The notes beneath the pieces are model-generated. The model worked only from the letters and a program-made list of their open reading frames with translations, was not told the DNA's origin and did not search any database. This document shows positions 43,562-50,920 of a stretch of DNA of 64,000 nt, piece after piece. This DNA is from Rubricoccus sp963708165 (GTDB lineage Bacteria > Bacteroidota > Rhodothermia > Rhodothermales > Rubricoccaceae): positions 1,612,001 to 1,676,000 of the forward strand of contig OY970187.1 in the NCBI GenBank assembly GCA_963708165.1, written 5' to 3'. The position numbers and the translations under genes are program-made. Position 1 is the first letter of the stretch. Each line of letters opens with the position of its first letter.

Positions 43562-44317
43562 ATGCCCGAATCCGACCTGCGATACAAGCGCGTTCTGCTC
43601 AAACTCAGCGGCGAGGCGCTCCTGGGCGACCAGGCCTTTGGGATCGACCACTCCATCCTCGCGACGTACGCGCAAGAGGTGCGCGAGGCGGTTGAGGCAG
43701 GCGCCGAAGTGGCGCTCGTGATCGGCGGAGGCAACATCTTCCGTGGCATCTCTCCCGAGGGCACCAAGATGTCCAGCCGCGCCCACGCCGACTACATGGG
43801 GATGCTGGCGACCATGATCAACGCGATGGCGCTTCAGGACGCGCTCGAAAACGCAGGTCTGCACACACGCCTGCTCTCGGCCATCGAGATGAAGGAGATC
43901 GCGGAGCCGTTTATCCGCCGCCGCGCGATGCGGCACCTGGAAAAAGGCCGCGTTGTCGTCTTCGGCGCGGGCACGGGCCACCCCTACTTCTCGACCGATA
44001 CCGCCGCTGCGCTCCGCGCCTCAGAGATCGGCGCTGACGTGATCCTCAAGGGCACGCGCGTGGACGGCGTGTTTACCGCCGACCCAGAGAAAGACCCGGA
44101 TGCACGGCGCTTTGGCTCGGTCTACGGCGCCGAGGTGATCCAGCGCGACCTCAAAGTGATGGATCTCACGGCCGTCACCCTCGCGAAGGAAAGCGGCCTC
44201 CCGATCTTGGTCTTCAACATGAACACCCCCGGCAACCTCAAGCGCGTTCTCCACGGCGAGGACGTGGGCACGCTCGTCCACTGGGACGAAACCGCCGAAC
44301 CTGTCTCTCTCGCCTAG
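43562..44317 (+). CDS. pyrH: Uridylate kinase
   Basis: 251 residues, phosphorylates UMP to UDP. RVLLKLSGEALLGDQAFGID at the N-terminus, EVALVIGGGNIFRG, ADYMGMLATMINAMALQDALE, GAGTGHPYFSTDTAAALRASEIGADVILKGTRVDGVFTADPEKDP, VFNMNTPGNLKRVLHGEDVGTLV. Start at 43562; the open frame upstream is intergenic. Standard neighbour of tsf and frr. Confidence 0.97.
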   Translation: MPESDLRYKRVLLKLSGEALLGDQAFGIDHSILATYAQEVREAVEAGAEVALVIGGGNIFRGISPEGTKMSSRAHADYMGMLATMINAMALQDALENAGLHTRLLSAIEMKEIAEPFIRRRAMRHLEKGRVVVFGAGTGHPYFSTDTAAALRASEIGADVILKGTRVDGVFTADPEKDPDARRFGSVYGAEVIQRDLKVMDLTAVTLAKESGLPILVFNMNTPGNLKRVLHGEDVGTLVHWDETAEPVSLA

Positions 44318-44422
44318 CCGACCGCGCCTAGCCGACCGCGCCTGTCCGCCACTACACGGCCGACGCCCGCCCCGAGCCTCTGGCGCCAGAGGCCGCCCTT
44401 TACCTGCCACCTCCGACTTCCG

Positions 44423-44992
44423 ATGATCGACGACTCCCTGACCCTCATCCTCGACGACGCCCGCGACCAGATGCGCAAGTCGTTGGAGCACTTAGCTGCC
44501 GAGATGGACACCATCCGCGCAGGCCGCGCCAACGCGTCCATGCTCGACAGCGTGCGCGTGGAGGCCTATGGCTCTACGATGCCCATCAACCAGGTAGCGA
44601 GTGTGAGCGCGCCCGCGCCAGACCTCATTATGGTCTCGCCGTTCGACAAGTCCACGCTGGGCAACGTCGAGCGCGGGATCACGATGGCCAACCTCGGCCT
44701 CAACCCGACCAATGACGGTTCCGTGATCCGCATCAGCATCCCGCCACTGACGGAGGAGCGGCGCAACGACCTCGCGAAAACGGCCCGCTCGCGCGCCGAG
44801 GACGCCAAAATCTCGATCCGCAACGTCCGCAAGGACGTCAAAAGTGAGATCCAGAAGACGGTCAAGGCCGAGAGCCTCTCTGAGGATATGCAGTACGAGG
44901 CCGAGCAAAACCTCCAGGACCTGACCGATCAGATGAACGGCCGCGCAGACACCATGCTCGCGAAGAAAGAGAAGGACATCACGACGGTGTAG
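44423..44992 (+). CDS. frr: Ribosome recycling factor
   Basis: 189 residues. MRKSLEHLAAEMDTIRAGRANASMLDSVRVEAYGSTMPINQVASVSAPAPDLIMVSPFD is the long-helix start and domain II, LTEERRNDLAKTARSRAEDAKISIRNVRKDVKSEIQK the return helices. Splits post-termination ribosomes with EF-G. No exact element inside. Follows pyrH by 105 bases including one palindrome. Confidence 0.98.
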   Translation: MIDDSLTLILDDARDQMRKSLEHLAAEMDTIRAGRANASMLDSVRVEAYGSTMPINQVASVSAPAPDLIMVSPFDKSTLGNVERGITMANLGLNPTNDGSVIRISIPPLTEERRNDLAKTARSRAEDAKISIRNVRKDVKSEIQKTVKAESLSEDMQYEAEQNLQDLTDQMNGRADTMLAKKEKDITTV

Positions 44993-45192
44993 CAACGGCT
45001 TCGCTGTCGCGGGACTGGAGGTTGGGTTTGGGGGACTGGCAGAGCGCAACTCGTTCGGCCTCTGGCGCCAGATCAAAATCTTCCAGTCCCCTATCCCTGG
45101 TCCCCAGTCCCAAAAAACGCCAGAGGCCTGTGGCGTTTTGACGCAGCCTCAACCGGCGCGGCCTGTGGCGCGCGGTAGATTCGCTGTCTCCC

Positions 45193-45279
45193 GGAGAGGT
45201 GTCCGAGTGGCTTAAGGAGCACGCTTGGAAAGCGTGTGTGCGGGCAACCGTACCGAGGGTTCGAATCCCTCTCTCTCCG
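45193..45279 (+). tRNA. tRNA-Ser (anticodon GGA)
   Basis: 87 bases with acceptor stem GGAGAGG pairing TCTCTCC (one G-T), anticodon loop CTTGGAAA giving anticodon GGA, a long variable arm typical of serine tRNA, T-stem GAGGG/CCCTC and loop TTCGAAT, discriminator G. CCA is not encoded. Confidence 0.95.
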
Positions 45280-45282
45280 CAT

Positions 45283-45321
45283 CGACGCTGGCAGCCCCGC
45301 GCTGCCAGCGTCGTGTTGTTT
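45283..45321 (+). terminator. Terminator of the tRNA-Ser gene
   Basis: 13-base perfect stem CGACGCTGGCAGC / GCTGCCAGCGTCG with a CCCGC loop, then TGTTGTTTC, three bases after the tRNA. Confidence 0.88.
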
Positions 45322-45339
45322 CACGCAATCCCTCCGCCG

Positions 45340-46236
45340 ATGCCCGCCTCCCCTCTCCGCAGCATGACCGGCTTTGGCCGCGGGACCGCCGAAGCAGGCG
45401 ACACGCGCGCGACGGTCGAGGTGCGGACCGTCAACGGCCGTTTTGCCGAGGCCAGCGTTCGCAGCCCGCGCACGCTCAACCCGCACGAGGCTGAGATCGT
45501 GGCGCGCGTCAAAGACGCCATCGCCAGAGGCAACGCAACGATCGGCGTTAGCCTGGACCGTACCGAGAGCACGCCGCCTCTGGCGGTCAACCGGGATGCC
45601 GCCGCTGCGGTCGGCGCGATGCTGCGCGAGGTAGCCGACGCCTCTGGCGTGAGCGCCGACACCATCACGCTCGCCGATGTGCTGCGCTTTCCCGAGGTGA
45701 TGCAGACCATGGCCTCTGGCGCCGATGAAGAGGAAGCCGACGCGTGGACCGCGACGCAAGAGGCTCTGGCAGGCGCGCTCGCCAAGCTGGAAGCCATGCG
45801 CACTGCCGAGGGCGCGGCGTTGGATGCAGCCTTGCGCGAGCATGCCGACGATCTGGAACGCCACACAGCCGCCATCGAAGCGCGCGCGCCGCAGCGCGTG
45901 GACGAGCACCGCCAGAGGCTCGCCAGTCGGCTGGAGGCCATGCTAGAGGATGACCGCTTGGACCGCCAGAGGCTCGAAACCGAGATCGCGATCATCGCGG
46001 ATAAGCAGGACGTGACAGAAGAAACCGTGCGTCTGCACTCCCATCTCGCGCAGTTCCGCGACGCGCTGGGCGACGGGGAGCCCGTCGGGCGTCGGCTCAA
46101 CTTTATCGCGCAGGAAATCAACCGCGAGGTCAATACCATCGCGTCCAAAGCCAACGATCCCGGACTTGCCGAGCACGCGGTCGGCATGAAAGAGGCGCTC
46201 GAAAAGATCCGAGAGCAAGTAGCCAACGTAGTGTAA
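45340..46236 (+). CDS. YicC/YloC family endoribonuclease
   Basis: 298 residues. SMTGFGRGTAEAGDTRATVEVRTVNGRFAEASVRSP is the family N-terminus; the C-terminus RLETEIAIIADKQDVTEETVRLHSHLAQFRDAL, GRRLNFIAQEINREVNTIASKANDPGLAEHAVGMKEALEKIREQVANV is a highly conserved block. E. coli YicC degrades small RNA RyhB; Bacillus YloC is similar. Start 45340; the open frame upstream overlaps the tRNA and is not used. Precedes gmk, rpoZ and coaBC, the common neighbourhood in many phyla. Confidence 0.93.
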   Translation: MPASPLRSMTGFGRGTAEAGDTRATVEVRTVNGRFAEASVRSPRTLNPHEAEIVARVKDAIARGNATIGVSLDRTESTPPLAVNRDAAAAVGAMLREVADASGVSADTITLADVLRFPEVMQTMASGADEEEADAWTATQEALAGALAKLEAMRTAEGAALDAALREHADDLERHTAAIEARAPQRVDEHRQRLASRLEAMLEDDRLDRQRLETEIAIIADKQDVTEETVRLHSHLAQFRDALGDGEPVGRRLNFIAQEINREVNTIASKANDPGLAEHAVGMKEALEKIREQVANVV

Positions 46237-46300
46237 TCGGACTGGCGACAAAGGGCGGGGGCTTCCCCCCAGCACCTAGAACTCAACACCTCGTCCCTCC

Positions 46301-46897
46301 ATGAACCTCATTGTTCTTACAGCGCCCAGCGGGGCGGGCAAGACCACCATCGCGCGGCGGCTGATGTCCACCGTCCCGGGCCTTCGGTTCTCCGTCTCCG
46401 CGACCACGCGCCCCCCACGTGAGGGCGAGCGCAACGGGTTGGACTACTTCTTTCTCTCGGTCGGTGAGTTCAACGAGCGTCTTGAGAACGACGGGTTTGT
46501 GGAGCACGAAGAGGTCTATCCCGGCCGGTTCTACGGCACGCTGCGGGAGCAACTAGAGCACGCCGCCATCGACGCAGCAGGCGAGGGCGGTGCCATCGTG
46601 CTCGACATCGACGTGAAGGGCGCACTCAACGTCAAGCGTCTGTACGGGGAGGACGCGCTGACGCTGTTTATCGCGCCGCCGTCCATGGAAGCTCTCTCCG
46701 AGCGCCTGCTCAGCCGCGGGACTGAGGCCGGCGATCGCATTCGGGTGCGGTTGGACCGTGCGCAGATGGAAATGGACCACGCGCCACAGTTCGACCAGAC
46801 GGTTGTCAACGACGACCTCGACACTGCCGTCGGCGAGACCGTCGCGCACGTGCGTCACTTTATCGCGCGGCACCACGATCCCGCCTCTGGCGCCTGA
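46301..46897 (+). CDS. gmk: Guanylate kinase
   Basis: 198 residues. P-loop TAPSGAGKTTIARRL at 6-20, the GMP-binding block VSATTRPPREGERNGLDYFFLSVGEF, and LDIDVKGALNVKRLYGEDALTLFIAPPS, SRGTEAGDRIRVRLDRAQMEM. Converts GMP to GDP. The GAACTCAACAC word seen before tsf lies at 46279-46289. C-terminal PASGA is from an element. Confidence 0.97.
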   Translation: MNLIVLTAPSGAGKTTIARRLMSTVPGLRFSVSATTRPPREGERNGLDYFFLSVGEFNERLENDGFVEHEEVYPGRFYGTLREQLEHAAIDAAGEGGAIVLDIDVKGALNVKRLYGEDALTLFIAPPSMEALSERLLSRGTEAGDRIRVRLDRAQMEMDHAPQFDQTVVNDDLDTAVGETVAHVRHFIARHHDPASGA

Positions 46898-47001
46898 CGC
46901 CACGCTCGCCAGAGGCCTCTGGCGCGAGAATCGCACGCGTTCTCAGCCGAACGCGCGACGCCAGAGGCGTAAATTCTCCCGTTCCGACTCCCCGCATCCT
47001 G

Positions 47002-47310
47002 ATGCCGATCCGCACCCTCGACACGAACGCCCTCGCCGACCAGACCGGCAACCTCTACGAGTCGCTCGTCGTGCTGTCCAAGCGCGCGCGCCAGGTGGCC
47101 TCCAAGACAAAGGGCGAACTCGACCAGAAGCTGTCCTACTTCGAGGACCTCTCGCTCGACCCCGCCGAGGAGCTCCGCTCCAACGAGGATCAGCTCCGCA
47201 TCTCGCTGGAGTACGAGAAGCGCCCGAAGTCTCCCGACATGGCCGTCGACGAGTTCGAGAGCGGCGAGCTGTACTTCCGCAACCCGACCCGGAACAGCGA
47301 CGAGTTCTAG
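47002..47310 (+). CDS. rpoZ: RNA polymerase omega subunit, Bacteroidota type
   Basis: 102 residues. LDTNALADQTGNLYESLVVLSKRARQVASKTKGELDQKL is an omega-type N-terminal helix pair including the region that wraps the beta-prime C-terminus. The C-terminal half is acidic and ends YFRNPTRNSDEF. The place between gmk and coaBC is the typical spot for rpoZ, which supports the assignment. No dispersed elements inside. Confidence 0.85.
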   Translation: MPIRTLDTNALADQTGNLYESLVVLSKRARQVASKTKGELDQKLSYFEDLSLDPAEELRSNEDQLRISLEYEKRPKSPDMAVDEFESGELYFRNPTRNSDEF

Positions 47311-47331
47311 GCTCGGCCTGACCACTTTCCG

Positions 47332-47360
47332 CGCCGCCCTTCTCGCCAGAGGGGGCGGCG
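47332..47360 (+). terminator. Hairpin between rpoZ and coaBC
   Basis: CGCCGCCC pairs with GGGCGGCG over a 13-base loop that contains part of a dispersed element, followed by TTGT. Moderately likely terminator. Confidence 0.5.
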
Positions 47361-47378
47361 TTGTCGTATCTGTACGCT

Positions 47379-48617
47379 ATGTCTCTCTCCGGCACCAAAC
47401 TCGTCCTCGGCGTCACGGGCAGCATCGCGGCCTACAAAGCGGCCGAAATCATCCGCCTGCTCATCAAAGCGGGCGCCGAGGTGCAGCCGATCATGACGCC
47501 AGCGGCGTCGCGCTTTATCTCCCCGCTCACGCTCGGCACGCTCGCGCGTCGCGAAGCCCTTGTCGGCCTGTGGCCCGAGGCCGGGCCGGGCGCCGACGCC
47601 ACGCTGTGGACCAAACACGTCGAGATCGGCCTGTGGGCCGATGGCATCCTGGTGGCTCCCGCAACGGCGCAGACGCTCGCCAAGATGGCAGGGGGCGCAT
47701 GCGACTCCATGCTCACCGCCGTGCTGCTCTCGGCGCGATGCCCGGTGATGGTCGCGCCCGCGATGGACCACGACATGTGGCACCACCCGGCCACGCAGCG
47801 CAACATCGCGCAGCTCACCGCCGACGGCGTCACCGTCCTCCCCCCTGCCTCTGGCGAACTCGCCAGCGGCCTCATCGGCGACGGTCGGCTGCCGGAGCCC
47901 GAGGAGATCGTCGCGGCGCTCGGCCCGTGGCTGGCTGAGGAAGAAGGGGAGGTCCTCGCGCCAGAGGCCTCTGGCGCCCCTTCGCTCGCAGGCCGCACGG
48001 TTTTGGTCACGGCAGGGCCCACGCGAGAGGCCATCGACCCGGTGCGCTTTCTCTCCAACGGCTCGACCGGCACGATGGGCTTCGAACTCGCGCGAGAGGC
48101 CGCGCGGCGCGGCGCCGACGTGACGCTTCTGGCGGGACCGGTGTCTCTGCAAACGCCAGAGGCCGTGACGCGCATCGACATCGTGAGCGCCGACGATTTG
48201 CACCGCGCCGCGCTCGCCCACGCCGACGCGGACATCGTCATCGCCGCCGCGGCCGTCTCGGACTATGCACCTGCCGCCTCTGGCGACCGCAAGCTCAAAA
48301 AGTCTGACGACGATCTGTCCATCGCGCTCAAGCGAACGCCCGATGTGCTGGCGGCGCTCGGCGCACAAAAGCGCCGCACCCAGACGCTCGTCGGCTTCGC
48401 GCTCGAAACGCACGACGGCGAGGCGCACGCCAGAGGCAAGCTGGAGCGAAAGAATCTGGACTGGATCGTCCTGAACTTCCAGAACGAGCCTGGAGCAGGA
48501 TTTGGGACCGGCACCAACCGCGTCTCGCTCCTCAGCCGTAGCGGCGAGCGCATCGATGTGCCTCTGGCGGCAAAGTCCGTGGTCGCCTCCGCCATCCTCG
48601 ACGCCGTGACGCGGTAG
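47379..48617 (+). CDS. coaBC: Bifunctional phosphopantothenoylcysteine decarboxylase / synthetase
   Basis: 412 residues. N-terminal CoaC flavoprotein: LVLGVTGSIAAYKAAEIIRLLIKAG, LVAPATAQTLAKMAGGACDSMLTAV, then APAMDHDMWHHPATQRN, where the E. coli PAMN is PAMD as in Bacteroidota homologues. C-terminal CoaB after about 200: VLVTAGPTREAIDPVRFLSNGSTGTMGFELAREAARRGADVTLLAGP, AAAVSDYAP, LKKSDDDL (the substrate-binding K-x-K). Makes 4-phosphopantetheine for coenzyme A. Linker between halves is element-derived (LAPEASGAPSLAG). Confidence 0.96.
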   Translation: MSLSGTKLVLGVTGSIAAYKAAEIIRLLIKAGAEVQPIMTPAASRFISPLTLGTLARREALVGLWPEAGPGADATLWTKHVEIGLWADGILVAPATAQTLAKMAGGACDSMLTAVLLSARCPVMVAPAMDHDMWHHPATQRNIAQLTADGVTVLPPASGELASGLIGDGRLPEPEEIVAALGPWLAEEEGEVLAPEASGAPSLAGRTVLVTAGPTREAIDPVRFLSNGSTGTMGFELAREAARRGADVTLLAGPVSLQTPEAVTRIDIVSADDLHRAALAHADADIVIAAAAVSDYAPAASGDRKLKKSDDDLSIALKRTPDVLAALGAQKRRTQTLVGFALETHDGEAHARGKLERKNLDWIVLNFQNEPGAGFGTGTNRVSLLSRSGERIDVPLAAKSVVASAILDAVTR

Positions 48618-48638
48618 CGCGCCTCTGGCGCCCGTCCT

Positions 48639-49247
48639 ATGGCTATCCCGCTCCGCTTTCTCGCCCTCGGCGACTCGTACACCATCGGCGAAGGCGTCTC
48701 GCCAGAGGCGCGCTGGCCGGGGCAGTTGGCAACGCGGCTGTGGGCCTCTGGCGTCGAGATAGAAGCGCCTGAGATCGTCGCGGTGACCGGGTGGAGGACG
48801 GACGAGTTGGAGACTGGAATCGATGCGGCTGTTCTCGAACCGCCATACGCGCTCGTAACGCTGCTCATCGGCGTCAACGACCAGTACGATGGCGTCGCGC
48901 CAGAGGCCTTTCGCGTGTCACTCCGAGCGCTCCTCGCCCGCGCCATCGGGTTTGCGGGAGGTGCCGCGGGGCGCGTCGTCGTCGTCTCGATCCCAGACTG
49001 GGGCGCAACCGCGTTTGGCGCGGCAGACGCCAGAGGCCCCGCCACCATCGCGCGAGAGATCGATGCGTTCAACGCCGTCGCGCGTGAGACGGCAGAAGCC
49101 TCTGGCGTGAGATGGGCGGATATCACGCCACTTTCCCGCACGCAGGGCGCGCTGACCGTCGCCGACGGCCTCCACCCCGACGCAGAGGCATACACGGCCT
49201 GGGCCGACCATCTTCTGCCTCTGGCGCAAGAGGCCCTAAACGCATGA
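48639..49247 (+). CDS. SGNH/GDSL-type esterase family protein
   Basis: 202 residues. Block I with catalytic Ser is LALGDSYTIGEGVSPEARW (Ser13), block III IGVNDQYDG, block V DGLHPDAEAYTAWADHLLP (Asp and His of the dyad). No signal peptide, so cytoplasmic. It probably hydrolyses an ester or acts on a carbohydrate acyl group; substrate not known. Coupled by a 4-base ATGA overlap to the SWIM gene. Contains at least seven dispersed elements. Confidence 0.9.
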   Translation: MAIPLRFLALGDSYTIGEGVSPEARWPGQLATRLWASGVEIEAPEIVAVTGWRTDELETGIDAAVLEPPYALVTLLIGVNDQYDGVAPEAFRVSLRALLARAIGFAGGAAGRVVVVSIPDWGATAFGAADARGPATIAREIDAFNAVARETAEASGVRWADITPLSRTQGALTVADGLHPDAEAYTAWADHLLPLAQEALNA

Positions 49248-49711
49248 CCCCGCTCCTCTTCGACGACCGCACCGTTCGCGACCGGACGACCGAAAAGGTG
49301 TTCGACCGCGCCGAGGCGATGCTCGCGCGCGAAGACGTGGTTCACCTCGCGCGCCGGGGCGACGATCTGTACGGCGCCGTGCGAGGCTCAGAGCCGCGCC
49401 CCTACCGCGTGCGCGTTGCGCTGACGGCCTCTGGCGTTCGCGGCGCTACATGCTCGTGCCCGTACAGCTTCGGGGGCTGGTGCAAGCATATCGCGGCTGT
49501 GCTGCTCTCCGCCATCGAGATGCCCCTCTCCATTCCAGACCTGCCGCCTCTGGCGGACTCGGTGGCAGCACAAGACGCGAAGCGCTTGCAAGACGTGGTG
49601 CTAGGCCTCGCGCTGGAGCATCCCGAGTTGTTGGAAGAGATCGAGGCGCGCCTCAACGGCGAACCGTTCGACCCGCCCGAATGGGACCTGGGCGGCGACG
49701 GCGACTGGTAG
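49244..49711 (+). CDS. SWIM zinc-finger domain protein
   Basis: 155 residues. The SWIM motif C-x-C-x(n)-C-x-H is CSCPYSFGGWCKH (C70, C72, C80, H82), a zinc-binding module that can bind DNA or protein; the rest, VLLSAIEMPLSIPDLPPLADSV and LGLALEHPELLEEIEARL, is helical. In bigger SWIM proteins an SNF2 helicase follows; here the protein is SWIM only. Start 49244 overlaps the esterase stop. Confidence 0.85.
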   Translation: MTPLLFDDRTVRDRTTEKVFDRAEAMLAREDVVHLARRGDDLYGAVRGSEPRPYRVRVALTASGVRGATCSCPYSFGGWCKHIAAVLLSAIEMPLSIPDLPPLADSVAAQDAKRLQDVVLGLALEHPELLEEIEARLNGEPFDPPEWDLGGDGDW

Positions 49712-49834
49712 CGCCGCGCCAGAGGCCGCCGCGCCAGAGGCTCGGATTTTCATGCCGCTTGGCCCGATGGCGCGAGTTCCATCGCCTACCTTGTCGGGCC
49801 GCCGCGACGCCACGTCCGGCAAGCCTCTGCGCCT

Positions 49835-50890
49835 GTGCCCGATGCCTCCTCTGTATCCGCCGAATCGCTTCCTGCAACCGCAGAAAACACGTTCGACGCA
49901 GCAGAGGCCATCCGACAGACCCGCGCGTTTCTGGCTCTCCAGCGCGACATCGCCGGACCGACGCGCTTTCTCGGCTCTGGCGTTCCAGCCGTGGACGCGG
50001 GGGGCGGTGTAACGGCAGAGGCCCTCGACGCGCCCGAAGCCTCTGGCGAAACCGCAGAGGTCTCCGCCGACCTTTCGCCTGCCCTCGAACCCGCCTCTGG
50101 CGACACGGCGTTACCGTCTTTGGCCCCTGCGCCAGAGGCCGCCTCTCCGACTGCTCCCGCTTCTGCGCCTTCAGCGCCAGAGGCCCCCGACGACTCCGAC
50201 TCCGACGTGCCCGACCTTTTCGGCAAACTGCCTGACCCCAGCCTGGACCCCGCGCTCTCGCCTTACGAGCGCATCGCAAGCCTCATCCCCGAGGAGTCGC
50301 CGCTGCGCGACATGACTTCGCTGAACGAGATCAACACGTGGCTGTCCAACACCGTCCTCGTGCCCATCGACGAGGAGCGTATCAACCCCGTTCTGGGCAC
50401 CGGCCCGGCCGATGCAGACCTGATGGTGATCGGTGAGGCGCCAGGGGCCGACGAGGACAAAACCGGCGAGCCGTTCGTGGGTCGCGCGGGCCAGTTGCTG
50501 GACAAGATCATGGACGCGGTGCTTTTCGACCGCGACGAGATCTACATCGCCAACATCCTCAAGAGCCGTCCGCCGAACAACCGCGATCCTCTGGCGGAGG
50601 AAGTCGAAGCCCACATCCCGATCCTGTACAAACAGATCGAACTCATCCGTCCCAAGCTGATCCTGGCCGTCGGCAAGAGCGCGGGCAACGGGCTGCTGGG
50701 CAAGAAGTCCAGCCTCGCGAGCCTGCGTGGCAAGTTTCACGACTACTACGGCATCCCGCTCATGGTCACCTACCACCCGGCCGCGCTGCTGCGCAACCCG
50801 CAGTGGAAGCGCCCGACGTGGGAGGACGTAAAACTGCTCCGCACGCGCTACGACGAACTCGACGGCGTCTCGCGCCGCCGCGAGGCGTAA
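49835..50890 (+). CDS. Uracil-DNA glycosylase family 4-like protein without cysteines
   Basis: 351 residues. The C-terminal 190 residues match the UDG family 4/5 superfamily: VLGTGPADADLMVIGEAPGADEDKTGEPFVGRAGQLLDKIM (motif GEAPGxxED), IYIANILKSRPPNNRDP, KLILAVGKSAG and the catalytic-type YHPAALLRNP. In canonical family 4, four Cys bind a 4Fe-4S cluster. Here no Cys occurs anywhere: KSRPP replaces KCRPP and the N-terminal CxxC is absent. Residues 1-140 are a disordered Ala/Pro/Glu/Ser stretch built mostly of element translations (PEASGETAE, PASGDTA, PEAASP, PEAPDD). It would remove uracil from DNA. Next to dnaB, with 30 bases between. Confidence 0.85.
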   Translation: MPDASSVSAESLPATAENTFDAAEAIRQTRAFLALQRDIAGPTRFLGSGVPAVDAGGGVTAEALDAPEASGETAEVSADLSPALEPASGDTALPSLAPAPEAASPTAPASAPSAPEAPDDSDSDVPDLFGKLPDPSLDPALSPYERIASLIPEESPLRDMTSLNEINTWLSNTVLVPIDEERINPVLGTGPADADLMVIGEAPGADEDKTGEPFVGRAGQLLDKIMDAVLFDRDEIYIANILKSRPPNNRDPLAEEVEAHIPILYKQIELIRPKLILAVGKSAGNGLLGKKSSLASLRGKFHDYYGIPLMVTYHPAALLRNPQWKRPTWEDVKLLRTRYDELDGVSRRREA

Positions 50891-50920
50891 CCCCGCCACG
50901 CCCTAGCCTCTGGCGCCCCC

